Shown here piece by piece: positions 18,596 to 28,974 of a DNA stretch of 64,000 bases. Location: assembly GCA_001873365.1 (NCBI GenBank), contig MNYZ01000058.1, forward strand, positions 50,109 to 114,108. The letters run 5' to 3'. The first letter of the stretch is position 1; each line of letters begins with the position of its first letter. Under the pieces are notes generated by a model. It made no database searches, was not told the DNA's origin, and saw only the letters and a list, made by a program, of their open reading frames with translations. Source of the stretch: Oscillatoriales cyanobacterium CG2_30_40_61 (GTDB lineage: Bacteria; Cyanobacteriota; Cyanobacteriia; Cyanobacteriales; Microcoleaceae). A program made the position numbers and the translations under genes.

Positions 18596-20024
18596 AGACA
18601 AAAAACAATATTCCGGTGGAATTTTAATTATAGATGATCAACTTGAAAATTTAAGAGTTTTATCAGAAATTCTTAAACACCAAGGCTATAGAATTCGTCA
18701 AGCGATTAATGGAACATCAGGATTAAGAGCTATACAATCTTCACCACCGGATTTAATTTTATTAGATATTAAAATGCCGGATATGGACGGGTATGAAGTG
18801 TGTCAAAAACTCAAAAGTGATCCTCAGACCGAGGAAATTCCGATTATTTTTATTAGTGGTTTAAATGAAGTCTGGGATAAAGTCAGAGCCTTTGAAGTGG
18901 GAGGGGTTGATTATATTAGTAAACCCTTTCAAGTCGAAGAAGTCATGGCTCGGATTGAAACTCAGTTTACTATTCAAAAACAAAAACAACAGTTACAAGC
19001 CGAAATTAAATATCGTCAAGCCCAGGAACATCGCTTAAAAGTCGAAATTCAACAACGTTTAGTTAAAGAACAAGAATTACAAGCACAAATTATCCGACGC
19101 AAAGAAACCGAGGAAATTTTATATCAATCTCGCTCCTTAATTCAAAGTGTTTTAAATACTTCCATGGATGGAATTGCCGCCTTTCAGTCGGTGCGAGACA
19201 CCAAAAGTGGAGAAATTATGGATTTTCGATGTTTAGTAATTAATCCAATCATTGGCCAACTTTTGAGCCGAGATCGATATAATTTACAGGGTAAAATTAT
19301 TTTTAAAAAAATCTTAAAAAAAATAGATATTAACCTATTTAAAAAATTTGTTAATTTAGTAGAAACTGGAATTCCTCTGATTGAAGATATTTTTTATCGG
19401 GGCAAAAATAATCAAGGTTGGTATCATTTTATTGCCGTAAAACTTGGGGATGGATTTTCTATTGCAATTCGAGATATTACCGAACGAAAACAGATGGAAA
19501 TAGACCTATCTCGTTTAGCTAAATTAGATGGGTTAACCCAAATTGCTAACCGTTATTTTTTTGAGCAGTTTTTAAATCAAGAATGGCTGATAAATCAACA
19601 GGAAAAACAACCGATTTCCTTGATTTTATCTGATGTAGATTATTTCAAAGCCTATAACGATACCTATGGTCATTTAGAAGGCGATGATTGTTTAAAAAAA
19701 GTTGCTAAAGCTATTGACCAAGTAATTCAGTCCCCCGGAAATCTACTCGCCCGTTATGGGGGAGAAGAATTTGTGGTGATTCTGACCCGAAGCCGTCTAG
19801 TCGAAGCCTTAAAAATAGCCACAAAAATTCAGACCGCCATTCGGGAGTTAAATATTCCCCACTCCCAGTCTAAAGTGAGTGAATTTGTTACCCTTAGTTT
19901 AGGAATATCAAGTTTAATACCAACCGAAAAAAACTCCTCACAATTATTAATTAAATTGGCAGATGATGCCTTATATGAAGCCAAACAACAAGGAAGAAAT
20001 AGGATTGTGACTCAATCGAATTAG
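18585..20024 (+). CDS. REC-PAS-GGDEF diguanylate cyclase
   Basis: 479 residues. REC domain (about 10-125: [21 protein letters not shown]) followed by a Gln/Glu-rich coiled coil (about 135-180), a PAS-like segment ending in [11 protein letters not shown], and a GGDEF domain. The active loop is RYGGEEF, and the metal-binding region [20 protein letters not shown] is intact, so it should make cyclic di-GMP. The usual RxxD product-inhibition site five residues before the loop is absent (the segment reads [14 protein letters not shown]). The ATG lies inside the end of the hybrid kinase gene, so this is the expected output of that relay. Confidence 0.93.
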   Translation: MNIRDKKQYSGGILIIDDQLENLRVLSEILKHQGYRIRQAINGTSGLRAIQSSPPDLILLDIKMPDMDGYEVCQKLKSDPQTEEIPIIFISGLNEVWDKVRAFEVGGVDYISKPFQVEEVMARIETQFTIQKQKQQLQAEIKYRQAQEHRLKVEIQQRLVKEQELQAQIIRRKETEEILYQSRSLIQSVLNTSMDGIAAFQSVRDTKSGEIMDFRCLVINPIIGQLLSRDRYNLQGKIIFKKILKKIDINLFKKFVNLVETGIPLIEDIFYRGKNNQGWYHFIAVKLGDGFSIAIRDITERKQMEIDLSRLAKLDGLTQIANRYFFEQFLNQEWLINQQEKQPISLILSDVDYFKAYNDTYGHLEGDDCLKKVAKAIDQVIQSPGNLLARYGGEEFVVILTRSRLVEALKIATKIQTAIRELNIPHSQSKVSEFVTLSLGISSLIPTEKNSSQLLIKLADDALYEAKQQGRNRIVTQSN

Positions 20025-20033
20025 GTAATAGGG

Positions 20034-20093
20034 ATCACAGATTTAAAGGGATTTCACGGATTTTCATCTGTGTAATTCTCTTAAATCTGTGAT
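20034..20093. terminator. Imperfect inverted repeat after the diguanylate cyclase gene
   Basis: ATCACAGATTTAAAGGGATT is followed by its reverse complement with three differences, ending at 20093. It can form a 20-bp stem and belongs to the same dispersed family as copies near 11280, 33020 and 52470. It could serve as a terminator, though it has no T-run. Confidence 0.45.
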
Positions 20094-20195
20094 GGGTAAT
20101 ATAATAGGTAATATACTTAACTTGATAGAGAACTGCTATAAGTGCTACATAAATTGCTATAGAATAAATAATATCAGTCCTATTAGGAGCTTCCC

Positions 20196-21965
20196 TTGTC
20201 TCAACTAAATCATCCTTTAAAACGGTTTCTGGTTTATGCTCATCCCTATCAAAAAACTATTGGGTTAGCAACGATTTATTCGGTTTTAAATAAAGTCTTT
20301 GATTTAGCCCCTCCGGTATTAATTGGATGGGCTGTTGATGTGGTGATTAATCCCCAGGTTTCCTTCCTCTCCCAGTGGGGAATTCAAGGGGCGTTTAATC
20401 AATTGTTAATGTTATCGTTTTTGAGCTTAATTATCTGGAGTTTAGAATCGGTTTTTGAATATGCTTATAAAGTATTGTGGCGAAATTTAGCCCAAACCTT
20501 GCAACATAATCTCAGATTAGATGCTTACGGACATTTACAAAACTTAGAATTAGCCTATTTTGAAGAACGCAGTAGTGGCGGTTTAATGTCAATTTTAAAT
20601 GATGATATTAACCAGTTAGAACGGTTTTTAGATATGGGGGCGAATGAAATTATCCAAGTAATTACCACGGTAATTGTAATTGGAGCAGCCTTCTTTATTT
20701 TAGCACCAACCGTGGCTTGGTGGGCAATGTTACCGATGCCTTTTATTGTTTGGGGTTCGGTTTGGTTCCAGAAATTACTCGCCCCCCGTTATGCCGATGT
20801 GCGGGAAAAAGTTGGGTTACTGAATGGACAACTGGCGAATAATTTGGGAGGTATTACCACTATTAAAAGTTTTACGGCTGAAAAGTATGAAATCCAAAGA
20901 ATTACCGAACATAGTGAAGCCTATCGCCAAAGTAATCGCCGAGCAATTACCCTGTCCTCTGCCTATGTTCCGGTGATTAGAAGTTTGATTTTATTTGGAT
21001 TTATTGCCACTTTATTATTAGGCGGTTTACAAGTAACTTCTGGGGCTTTAGCTGTGGGAACCTATAGCGTTTTAGTGTTTATTACCCAACGGTTATTATG
21101 GCCGTTAACGCGACTGGGAGACACCTTTGATCAATATCAACGGGCGATGGCTTCTATTAACCGGGTGATGAATTTATTGGATACTCCGATAGAAATTCAT
21201 CCTGGGGATATTGCCCTTCCGGTGTCTTTGGTTAGAGGAGAAATAGAATTGAAAAATATCTATTTTTCCTATCAAAATCGCAACCAGATTATTGAAAATC
21301 TCTCCCTAAAAATTCCCGCCGGAAAAACTATTGCCATTGTTGGTGCTACGGGGTCGGGAAAAAGTACCTTGGTGAAGTTATTATTGCGGTTATATGAAAT
21401 TAATGCCGGGGTAATTACCCTGGATGGGATTGAATTAAACCGTTTGAAATTAGAGGATTTACGCCAAGCTATTGGGTTAGTCAGTCAGGATGTTTTTCTG
21501 TTTCATGGCACCGTTGCTGAGAATATTGCCTATGGCAGTTTTAATGCGTCCTTAACTGATATTATTGCCGCGGCAAAAATCGCCGAAGCCGATGAATTTA
21601 TTCAGGATTTACCCGATAGATATGAGACCATTGTAGGAGAACGGGGTCAGAAATTATCCGGCGGACAACGACAAAGAATTGCTATAGCCCGGGCGGTCTT
21701 AAAAAATCCGCCTATTTTAATCCTAGATGAAGCCACATCGGCCGTGGATAATGAAACCGAAGCCGCCATTCAAAGATCCTTAGAAAAGATTACCAAAAAT
21801 CGGACAACAATTGCGATCGCTCACCGCCTTTCAACGGTTAGAAATGCTGATTGTATTTATGTGATGGAACAGGGTAAATTAGTGGAATCAGGAACCCATG
21901 AAAACCTCTTAGAAGCACCGGGTATTTATGCAGGTTTATGGCGAGTGCAGTCGGGCTTAAATTAG
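20196..21965 (+). CDS. ABC transporter, fused membrane and ATPase domains (exporter type)
   Basis: 589-residue half-transporter expected to work as a homodimer in the inner membrane. Residues 1-310 form a six-helix exporter membrane domain. The ATPase shows Walker A GATGSGKST, signature LSGGQRQRIAIARA, Walker B ILILDEATS and the switch histidine AIAHRLSTV. It matches the MsbA/lipid-or-drug exporter class; substrate unknown. The start is TTG at 20196, supported by AGGAG six bases upstream (20184-20188 region) and by the usual N-terminal length. There is a gap of about 100 bases to secA, so the two are probably separate units. Confidence 0.92.
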   Translation: MSQLNHPLKRFLVYAHPYQKTIGLATIYSVLNKVFDLAPPVLIGWAVDVVINPQVSFLSQWGIQGAFNQLLMLSFLSLIIWSLESVFEYAYKVLWRNLAQTLQHNLRLDAYGHLQNLELAYFEERSSGGLMSILNDDINQLERFLDMGANEIIQVITTVIVIGAAFFILAPTVAWWAMLPMPFIVWGSVWFQKLLAPRYADVREKVGLLNGQLANNLGGITTIKSFTAEKYEIQRITEHSEAYRQSNRRAITLSSAYVPVIRSLILFGFIATLLLGGLQVTSGALAVGTYSVLVFITQRLLWPLTRLGDTFDQYQRAMASINRVMNLLDTPIEIHPGDIALPVSLVRGEIELKNIYFSYQNRNQIIENLSLKIPAGKTIAIVGATGSGKSTLVKLLLRLYEINAGVITLDGIELNRLKLEDLRQAIGLVSQDVFLFHGTVAENIAYGSFNASLTDIIAAAKIAEADEFIQDLPDRYETIVGERGQKLSGGQRQRIAIARAVLKNPPILILDEATSAVDNETEAAIQRSLEKITKNRTTIAIAHRLSTVRNADCIYVMEQGKLVESGTHENLLEAPGIYAGLWRVQSGLN

Positions 21966-22066
21966 GGCCATCGGTGTCGGGTGAACCAGATGCAGCCAGG
22001 AAATGCTAGAATCAACAATGATTTATTCAAAACTATAAATTTTCGTAACCATATCCTGCTCTTGCC

Positions 22067-24850
22067 ATGTTAAAATCTCTCTTAGGTGATCCGAATGCGC
22101 GTAAACTTAAAAAATATCAGCCTGTTGTCACGGATATCAACATTTTAGAGGAAGAAATTCAAAGCCTCTCGGATGCAGAACTTCGGGCTAAGACAGGAGA
22201 ATTTAAAGAAAAATTATCCAAAGCCAAAAACCGAGACGAGGAAAACCAGATTCTCGATGAAATTCTCCCAGAAGCGTTTGCCGTTGTCCGGGAAGCCGGA
22301 AAGCGGGTGTTAGGGATGCGACACTTCGACGTCCAACTCCTGGGCGGTATTATCCTCCACACGGGGCAAATTGCCGAGATGAAAACCGGGGAAGGAAAAA
22401 CCCTGGTTTCCACCCTTCCAGCCTACCTCAACGCCTTGGCCGGAAAAGGGGTTCACGTCATCACCGTCAACGATTATCTGGCTCGACGGGATGCGGAATG
22501 GATGGGACAAATCCACCGCTTCCTGGGGCTAAGTGTGGGGCTGATTCAGCAGGAAATGAGTCCCGACCAACGCAAGAAAAACTATAACTGTGATATTACC
22601 TACGGTACTAACAGTGAAATGGGGTTTGACTACCTGCGGGACAACATGGCGACTTCTATGGATGAAGTGGTGCAGAGGGTGTTTAACTATTGCATTATTG
22701 ATGAAGTAGACTCGGTTTTAATCGATGAAGCTCGGACGCCTTTAATTATTTCCGGTCAGGTCGAACGTCCGAGTCAAAAATATATGCGGGCGGCCGAAGT
22801 TGCCCAAATGATGGAAAAGGAAGAACATTATGAAGTTGATGAAAAAGGCCGTAATGTTTTAATGACCGATGAAGGGTTTGCCCGGGCGGAAGAATTATTT
22901 GGGGTTCAAGATTTATATGATCCTAATGATCCTTGGGCGCACTTTGTTTTTAATGCCTTAAAAGCCAAAGAATTATTTATTAAAGACGTCAACTATATTA
23001 TCGGTAATGGGGAAGTGATTATCGTTGATGAATTTACCGGACGGGTGATGCCCGGACGCCGTTGGAGTGATGGTTTACACCAAGCTATTGAAGCTAAAGA
23101 ACGGGTCGATATTCAACCGGAAACCCAAACCTTAGCCACCATTACCTATCAGAATTTCTTCCTATTATATCCCAAATTATCGGGGATGACCGGAACCGCA
23201 AAAACCGAAGAATCTGAATTTGAACGCATCTATAATCTGCAAGTTACTATTATTCCTACCAACCGGATTACCGGACGGGAAGATTTACCCGATGTGGTCT
23301 ATAAAACCGAAGAAGGAAAATGGACTTCTATTGCTGAAGAATGTGCGGATTTACATAAAGAAGGGCGTCCGGTTTTAGTCGGAACAACTAGCGTCGAAAA
23401 ATCGGAAATTCTCTCGAATTTATTACAACAACGCCAAATTCCCCATAATTTATTAAATGCTAAACCTGAAAATGTAGAACGAGAATCGGAAATTATTTCC
23501 CAAGCCGGACGTAAAGGGGCCGTGACTATTTCAACTAACATGGCCGGACGGGGAACGGATATTATTTTGGGGGGAAATGCGGAGTTTATGGGACGGCTAA
23601 AAATGCGCGAGTATTTGATGCCAAAAATTGTTAAACCCGATGATGAAAAAGAATTAGCCTTTGTCGGGGGAGCAGGGAGTCGTCGCCCCGCCGCCCAGGG
23701 ATTTGATCTGAATAAAAAAGCTAAAACTTGGAAAGTAACTACCCAATTATTCCCGACGGAATTATCTAAACCCACGGAACAAAAACTCAAAGATGCGGTG
23801 GATTTTGCCGTGGGAGTCCATGGAGAACGCAGTTTAGCGGAGTTACAGGCGGAGGATTTATTGGCGGTGGCTTCGGAAAAAGCACCGACCACTGACCCGG
23901 TAATTCAGAAATTGCGCGAGGTCTATAACTTAATTGTTCATGAGTACGAAAACTTCACCAAAATCGAACATAATCAAGTGGTGGAATTGGGGGGACTTCA
24001 TGTAATTGGGACGGAGCGCCATGAGTCCCGCCGGATTGATAATCAATTGCGGGGACGGGCTGGACGCCAGGGTGATCCGGGTTCCACGCGGTTTTTCCTG
24101 AGTTTACAGGATAATTTATTACGGATTTTTGGGGGCGATCGCGTAGCCGGATTAATGGATGCTTTTCACGTTGAGGAAGATATGCCCATTGAGTCTAAAT
24201 TGTTAACGCGATCGCTCGAAAATGCCCAACGAAAAGTTGAAACCTACTATTACGATATCCGTAAACAGGTATTTGAATATGACGAGGTAATGAACAACCA
24301 ACGGCGGGCAATTTATGCCGAACGGCGACGGGTTTTAGAAGGGCAAGATTTGAAGGAACAAGTGATTAAATACGGCGAACAAACTATGGATGATATTGTG
24401 GAAGCCTATATTAATCCTGACTTACCTTCGGAAGAATGGGATTTAGAAAGTCTTGTTACTAAAGCTAAGGAATTTGTTTATCTTTTAGCGGATTTAACCG
24501 CCGAACAATTGGTGGATTTATCCGTAGATGAAATTAAAACTTTCCTGCATGAGCAATTACGCAATGCCTATGATCTCAAGGAAAACCAAGTTAATCAAAT
24601 TCGAGCTGGGTTGATGCGCGAAGCCGAGCGCTTCTTCATTCTCCAGCAAATTGATACCTTATGGCGCGAACATTTACAACAAATGGACGCGCTGCGGGAG
24701 TCCGTCGGTTTACGCAGTTATGGACAAAAAGATCCCTTAATTGAATATAAGAGCGAGGGATATGAATTGTTCTTGGATATGATGACCGATATTCGGCGAA
24801 ATGTGATCTATTCCATGTTCCAATTCCAACCTCAACCGGCTGTTGTCTAA
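22067..24850 (+). CDS. secA: Preprotein translocase ATPase SecA
   Basis: 927-residue motor ATPase that drives unfolded preproteins through the SecYEG channel into the thylakoid lumen or periplasm. Motifs: nucleotide site [11 protein letters not shown], the [19 protein letters not shown] segment, preprotein cross-linking domain, second ATPase lobe with [13 protein letters not shown] and [11 protein letters not shown], and the C-terminal helical scaffold with [19 protein letters not shown]. The C-terminal zinc-binding motif common in proteobacterial SecA is absent; the protein ends in QFQPQPAVV, as usual in cyanobacteria. No clear ribosome binding site precedes the ATG. A promoter-terminator pair for a small RNA follows. 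Confidence 0.97.
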   Translation: MLKSLLGDPNARKLKKYQPVVTDINILEEEIQSLSDAELRAKTGEFKEKLSKAKNRDEENQILDEILPEAFAVVREAGKRVLGMRHFDVQLLGGIILHTGQIAEMKTGEGKTLVSTLPAYLNALAGKGVHVITVNDYLARRDAEWMGQIHRFLGLSVGLIQQEMSPDQRKKNYNCDITYGTNSEMGFDYLRDNMATSMDEVVQRVFNYCIIDEVDSVLIDEARTPLIISGQVERPSQKYMRAAEVAQMMEKEEHYEVDEKGRNVLMTDEGFARAEELFGVQDLYDPNDPWAHFVFNALKAKELFIKDVNYIIGNGEVIIVDEFTGRVMPGRRWSDGLHQAIEAKERVDIQPETQTLATITYQNFFLLYPKLSGMTGTAKTEESEFERIYNLQVTIIPTNRITGREDLPDVVYKTEEGKWTSIAEECADLHKEGRPVLVGTTSVEKSEILSNLLQQRQIPHNLLNAKPENVERESEIISQAGRKGAVTISTNMAGRGTDIILGGNAEFMGRLKMREYLMPKIVKPDDEKELAFVGGAGSRRPAAQGFDLNKKAKTWKVTTQLFPTELSKPTEQKLKDAVDFAVGVHGERSLAELQAEDLLAVASEKAPTTDPVIQKLREVYNLIVHEYENFTKIEHNQVVELGGLHVIGTERHESRRIDNQLRGRAGRQGDPGSTRFFLSLQDNLLRIFGGDRVAGLMDAFHVEEDMPIESKLLTRSLENAQRKVETYYYDIRKQVFEYDEVMNNQRRAIYAERRRVLEGQDLKEQVIKYGEQTMDDIVEAYINPDLPSEEWDLESLVTKAKEFVYLLADLTAEQLVDLSVDEIKTFLHEQLRNAYDLKENQVNQIRAGLMREAERFFILQQIDTLWREHLQQMDALRESVGLRSYGQKDPLIEYKSEGYELFLDMMTDIRRNVIYSMFQFQPQPAVV

Positions 24851-24902
24851 GGTGTTTACCCATTCTTGATCCCGGCTGTAGATTTTGTTTTTGAGTTTTT
24901 TC

Positions 24903-24930
24903 TTGACATCCCCAAATAATCGTGTATATT
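24903..24930 (+). promoter_or_regulatory. Sigma-70-type promoter downstream of secA
   Basis: TTGACA at 24903-24908 and TATATT at 24925-24930 with a 16-base spacer: a consensus -35 and near-consensus -10. It lies 53 bases after the secA stop and would start transcription near 24937. Confidence 0.6.
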
Positions 24931-24936
24931 TGAGGG

Positions 24937-25010
24937 GTGTGAGGAGTGAAGTCTGAAAAGAAAAAGCATCTGGGGTCGAAACTCGGCCAGACTCCCAGAT
25001 GCTTTTTCTA
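24937..25010 (+). ncRNA. Candidate small RNA after secA with anti-Yfr1-like 5' end
   Basis: About 70-base transcript predicted from the promoter at 24903-24930 to a terminator hairpin. The terminator arms GAAAAAGCATCTGGG (24960-24974) and CCCAGATGCTTTTTC (24994-25008) are perfect over 15 bp and end in a T-run. The unpaired 5' part carries GTGTGAGGAGTG, the exact complement of the core ACUCCUCACAC that I recall as the conserved single-stranded motif of the cyanobacterial RNA Yfr1. AGTCTG (24949-24954) could pair with CAGACT (24988-24993) as an alternative fold. No credible reading frame is present. Whether it binds Yfr1, or instead marks a Yfr1-like gene on the other strand, is open; the minus strand lacks a terminator. 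Confidence 0.5.
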
Positions 25011-25074
25011 TTAATAATTCAGCCCAAAATTCTTAAAATTCGAGGGTTTTTAGCAAGCTAGAAGTCTAACAGAA

Positions 25075-25265
25075 TTAATGACTGGCTTGGGGTTCAGAAA
25101 TATATTCAAAATCGGGTTCGGAATTCCAATGGCCGCGACTATCTTTACCGTTATTAAGGAAAATTTACCCAACGAAAAATCCCCAGCTTTTAGTTGACTG
25201 GGGAAAGCGCGAATTGAGAACGTGCGATAGTTTCTACAATCTAACCCCACAGGATTTGTGGACAC
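25075..25265 (-). pseudogene. Small frameshifted gene, unknown function
   Basis: A GTG at 25265 is preceded by AAAGG with a five-base gap, a good ribosome binding site. The first frame reads as a plausible protein (STNPVGLDCRNYRTF, then AFPSQLKAGDFSLGKF). Near 25160 the plausible coding shifts frame and continues as NNGKDSRGHWNSEPDF, EYISEPQASH and a TAA at 25075-25077. Together the two parts make about 63 residues. The second part starts just after a stop in its own frame, so a one-base indel, or less likely a programmed shift, is needed to join them. No family is recognised. Tentative. Confidence 0.35.
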
Positions 25266-25315
25266 ATCTACCTTTAGATAGATATGGCAGCTAAGTCAAT
25301 AATTTAGCCAATTAA

Positions 25316-25783
25316 TCAGGATTTTTGTATCTGCCGTTGAAAATCTCCGGCTTTATCTTTAACTTCTCCAGCACCCTTAGAAGCCTGACGTTTAATATCC
25401 GTTGAGGTTTTTTCCGCCGCCTTCTCGACTTGATTTAGGGCTTTTTTGGTGTTATCTTCAGCCTTCTGAATGTTCTGTTGGGTTCCTTCCACCAAATCCC
25501 CTGCCATTTCACTGGCTGAGTTACTCACTTTTTCTGATACATCTTTCACCCGTTTCACAATATCTTGGTCACTGTTGTTATAGGCATACATCTGGTCTTT
25601 TTGCTTAGATTTAACAGGGTTAGGAAGTTCACTGGTTAATCCTTTATCTGGACTGGGACTGCTCGCTCCCATGGGAGGATTATTACTACAAGCGGTACTG
25701 ATAAACATTAATAATCCGGCAAAAAAAACACCTAAAATATTTTTGAAGGATACAGACCGCAGAGCTTGAATTAATTTTTTCAT
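25316..25783 (-). CDS. Putative lipoprotein with LEA/apolipoprotein-like helical repeats
   Basis: 155 residues from the ATG at 25783; the longer frame adds 18 residues before the signal peptide. The N-terminus has basic residues, a hydrophobic core and a cysteine after ISTA (FISTACSNN), a plausible lipoprotein cleavage site. The mature part is amphipathic and rich in Lys, Glu, Ala and Gln with a loose 11-residue pattern (ASEMAGDLVEG, QNIQKAEDNTKKALNQ). This resembles LEA-type or apolipoprotein-type helices linked to stress or membrane surface binding. Function unknown. Flanking genes are unrelated, so it is probably a single-gene unit. Confidence 0.78.
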   Translation of the reverse strand: MKKLIQALRSVSFKNILGVFFAGLLMFISTACSNNPPMGASSPSPDKGLTSELPNPVKSKQKDQMYAYNNSDQDIVKRVKDVSEKVSNSASEMAGDLVEGTQQNIQKAEDNTKKALNQVEKAAEKTSTDIKRQASKGAGEVKDKAGDFQRQIQKS

Positions 25784-26034
25784 TTTGATGATTCCTAAAC
25801 TTTGATTAAATCTGTTTGATTTTCTTTGATCACTCACCTACCTTAAAATAAATCAATGGTTTCAACCTCTAGCTCAAGGAATATATTTGATAATATATTC
25901 CTATTTTCTTCTATTCATTTCGGTTAAAAGGGGATCAGACTATCATCTCAACAACTAACCGACTAGCTTGCTGGTGGTAAACTAATGGGAGACAATTTTT
26001 GCCTGATAATCTGGGATGTTTAATCGAGTTATTC

Positions 26035-26898
26035 CTAACGGAAAATCAACACCGGAATATGGCTAGTACGGAGAATTTGGGTAGTGGTGCTACCGATAAC
26101 TAGGTGACGAATTCGGCTATGTCCATAGGCTCCGATCATCAGCAGATCGATGTTGTTTTCTTGTTTATACTTAGCGATCGCCACTTCTGGATTCCCGTCT
26201 ATCAGACGACAAACCGGCTGAAAACCCGCCGATATTGCTTGCTGTTTAGCTTGATCAATTCTAGCCCTTGCCGTTTGATCTTCGGTACTTTTAGCCACAG
26301 TAATAATATGCAATTCTAAGCCATTAAATACCTGTGAATCCCTGAGAAATTCCAATATTTTTTGACAGCTTGCACTCCCATCATAAGCCAGTAATAATCG
26401 TTCAATTGGCTGATATTGGCGAGAGGTAATCAGGCAAGGTTTATGACTAGCCCGGACAATTCGTTCCAGATTTGCGCCTAAATGTCCCGAGGCAAATTCC
26501 GCCGTTTCCCCTCGTTTACCCAAAATAATTAAATCGGTTTCAGCTTCAAATTCATGCAAACAATCCACTAAAAATCCGGTTTCATGAATTAACTTAACCG
26601 CCTTAACTCCATAACTAGAAAGCACCTGATTCGCATTTTCTAAAATCAGTTTAGCCTGTTGATGGTTTAGTTTAGCTTTTTCCCTTTCTAATTCCACTAA
26701 TTGATTCAGGAGTGCCTCAGAAGCATCTATCCCAATACTCCCACTCAGATTTTTAGTTTTCGCCGCCGTTTTATCCCTGGTATCCGTAACATACAAAACA
26801 TCTATTATGGCTTCTAATTTTGTGGAAAACCAGGCTGCATATTGATAGCTACTTTGGGAAAAAATAGAGCCATCTGTACATAATAAAATGCGTTTCAT
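26035..26898 (-). CDS. Tandem universal stress protein
   Basis: 287 residues with two UspA domains: about 1-140 (MKRILLCTDGSIFSQ) and 145-287 (RLLLAYDGSASCQ). The second domain carries the ATP-binding signature GAYGHSRIRHLVIGST, that is GxxG then G-S. The first has GKRG...GHLGAN, in which the final Ser/Thr is replaced by Ala, so ATP binding there may be lost. It lies 71 bases after the SulP transporter gene on the same strand. SulP-Usp pairs recur in cyanobacteria, so it may be linked to bicarbonate uptake or its stress control. Cytoplasmic. Confidence 0.9.
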   Translation of the reverse strand: MKRILLCTDGSIFSQSSYQYAAWFSTKLEAIIDVLYVTDTRDKTAAKTKNLSGSIGIDASEALLNQLVELEREKAKLNHQQAKLILENANQVLSSYGVKAVKLIHETGFLVDCLHEFEAETDLIILGKRGETAEFASGHLGANLERIVRASHKPCLITSRQYQPIERLLLAYDGSASCQKILEFLRDSQVFNGLELHIITVAKSTEDQTARARIDQAKQQAISAGFQPVCRLIDGNPEVAIAKYKQENNIDLLMIGAYGHSRIRHLVIGSTTTQILRTSHIPVLIFR

Positions 26899-26969
26899 GT
26901 TGGTTTATCTCCGTTTTATTTTAATCATCGACAATGGAGCTAATACTGATAACTGAGCACTAATAACTA

Positions 26970-28451
26970 TTAATGACCCGGCATTTTTTCTAGGGCGTCC
27001 GGTTGATTGTGCATCCCTAATTTGTCGATTAAAGTAGCACTGGCTTCATTAAGTCCCACCAATTCCACATCAGCCCCAGCCCGACGAAATTTAATCACAA
27101 CTTGATCGATTACAGCTACCGCCGATTGATCCCAAATATGGGCATAACTAAAGTCCAGGGTAACTTTTTCTAGTTCTTCATTAAAGTCAAAATTGGTTAA
27201 AAAATCATCAACAGAAACAAAGAATATTTGACCTGCAATTTTATAGGTGCGGTGCATTCCGTCATCACTCAGGAGTTGATCAACAAATACAACTTTGGCA
27301 ATTTTGCGGGAGAAAAATACCGTACTCAAAGCAATACCCGCCACCACACCAATTGCCAAATTATGACTAAAAACTGTAATTATTACCGTTGTAATCATGG
27401 CTGCGGTTTCACTGCGGGGAATCTTTTTGATATGTCTTAAAGATGACCAATTAAACGTCCCAATGGAAACCATAATCATCACCGCAACTAGAGCCGCCAT
27501 GGGAATTTGTCGTACCCAATTCCCCAAAACTAGGATAAAGAAAAGCAGCAAAACCCCGGCACTAAATGTTGATAAACGTCCCCGTCCCCCGGATTGAATA
27601 TTAATCACCGATTGTCCAATCATGGCGCACCCTGCCATGCCGCCAAAGAAACTGGTAATAATATTAGCAATCCCTTGTCCTTTGGCTTCTTGATTTTTGT
27701 CGCTGGGTGTATTGGTTAATTCATCCAATAAAGAAGCGGTGAGTAAGGATTCTAATAGTCCCACAATTGCCAAAGTTATCGCGTAGGGAAAGATAATATT
27801 CAGTGTTTCTAAATTTAGGGGAATTTGGGGAATTGCAAAGGGAGGGAAAGTTGTTGGCAAATCTCCCATATCCCCGACGGTGGGAACTTTAATTCCAGTA
27901 ATAATAGAAATTGCGGTGATTGTAATAATTGCTATCAACGGCGATGGGATTACTTTCGTGAATCGTGGGAGCAAATAAATAATTGCCAAAGCGCCCGCCG
28001 TCATCCCATAAACGGCAAAAGGAACATTAGTTAATTGGGGGAGTTGGGCTAAAAAAATTAAGATTGCTAGGGCATTAACAAAGCCCACCATCACCGCACG
28101 AGGCACATATTTTAACTGTCGTCCCAACTTCAACCAGCCAAAAATAATTTGAATAATTCCTGTTAAAATCCCAGCAGCAAATAGATACGGTAAGCCATGA
28201 TCTTTGACTAAATGAACCATCAGTAGTGCCATGGCTCCAGTAGCCGCAGAAATTAACCCCGGTCGTCCACCAAAGATGGCGGTGATCACGGCAATTGTAA
28301 ATGAACTATATAATCCAACTTTGGGGTCAACTCCGGCAATAATTGAAAAAGCGATCGCTTCTGGAATGAGGGCGAGCGCCACTACAGACCCAGCTAAAAG
28401 ATCGGCTGGAACATTTGAGAACCACTCTCGTTCTAAGGCTTTGATATTCAA
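26970..28451 (-). CDS. SulP-family anion transporter, probable BicA-like bicarbonate carrier
   Basis: 493-residue inner-membrane carrier. About 12-14 hydrophobic segments cover residues 12-395, with the SulP landmarks [20 protein letters not shown] and [21 protein letters not shown] cytoplasmic STAS domain closes the protein (about 400-490). In cyanobacteria this family includes the Na+-dependent bicarbonate transporter BicA and sulfate carriers; the neighbouring Usp gene favours the BicA type, but substrate is inferred. The start is TTG at 28451, supported by GGAGG four bases upstream. A 'cat' is absent at that place, so no ATG option exists nearby. Confidence 0.87.
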   Translation of the reverse strand: MNIKALEREWFSNVPADLLAGSVVALALIPEAIAFSIIAGVDPKVGLYSSFTIAVITAIFGGRPGLISAATGAMALLMVHLVKDHGLPYLFAAGILTGIIQIIFGWLKLGRQLKYVPRAVMVGFVNALAILIFLAQLPQLTNVPFAVYGMTAGALAIIYLLPRFTKVIPSPLIAIITITAISIITGIKVPTVGDMGDLPTTFPPFAIPQIPLNLETLNIIFPYAITLAIVGLLESLLTASLLDELTNTPSDKNQEAKGQGIANIITSFFGGMAGCAMIGQSVINIQSGGRGRLSTFSAGVLLLFFILVLGNWVRQIPMAALVAVMIMVSIGTFNWSSLRHIKKIPRSETAAMITTVIITVFSHNLAIGVVAGIALSTVFFSRKIAKVVFVDQLLSDDGMHRTYKIAGQIFFVSVDDFLTNFDFNEELEKVTLDFSYAHIWDQSAVAVIDQVVIKFRRAGADVELVGLNEASATLIDKLGMHNQPDALEKMPGH

Positions 28452-28974
28452 CTTTCCTCCAAAAAACTATTAAAATGTGAGAAATTCCACCGAAATCTTC
28501 TTGGCGATCAGATCAGTTGAGGGTATGATCGGTAATCTGAATTTTCTCTAATCAGCAGGAGAATTAACCCTGTTTCCTAGTAGTGCAGCCCTTGGGGAGA
28601 TCTTCCACCTTTCAGGGTGGAGAGGTTGGCTTAACGCTATACTGGAAAATACAGTTAGACATCAACATAACTAATATTTGAAGGTTTCTAATCTGTCTCA
28701 ATTCTGTATTAAATTAAGACCGCCAAACTATAGCATTAAACCCAATCGGGTGGCAATCCCCTGTTCGCCCCCTAATAATCAATCCCCATCCATCCGTTGA
28801 TGGCAACCAAAAACAAAATCTTCTGATAGCATGATTGTATAATGGGTCAAGGGTAGGTGTGTACCTACAGCAGAAGAAACCCGAAAAACTAATGGCACGG
28901 ATACCCATCCATAACATTAGGAATTGTAGAGTAATCTGTATGTTTAACATTTAAAACTGAAATTCGCTATTAGC
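28452..28974. other. Intergenic region, no gene seen
   Basis: A 523-base divergent gap between the SulP and PRC-barrel genes. It holds one short hairpin (TTCCACC...GGTGGAG, about 28604-28622) and nothing else that I can interpret. A minus-strand frame at 28714-28950 has unusual composition (many Arg, Trp, Cys) and no ribosome binding site, so I do not call it. Confidence 0.6.

Larger units (their letters stand above)
24851..25315. other. Region after secA with small RNA candidate and small broken gene
   Basis: Contains a promoter at 24903-24930, a strong terminator hairpin at 24960-25008, and on the minus strand a probable short coding remnant at 25075-25265. A separate short hairpin (CCCCAG...CTGGGG) lies near 25181-25203. 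No full-length gene is visible. Confidence 0.65.

Noticed and set aside
23299-23892. 197-codon open frame on the minus strand inside secA
   Set aside because: It is antisense to a well-conserved gene and reads as composition-driven Ser/Ala/Pro-rich sequence with no ribosome binding site.
24890-24960. Yfr1 itself on the minus strand
   Set aside because: The core motif is present, but the 3' hairpin is followed by A-rich, not T-rich, sequence, so it has no proper terminator. I prefer the plus-strand reading, though the other remains possible.
28714-28950. 78-codon minus-strand frame in the gap before the PRC-barrel gene
   Set aside because: Residue composition is unlike the neighbours (many Trp, Arg, Cys), and no Shine-Dalgarno is present.
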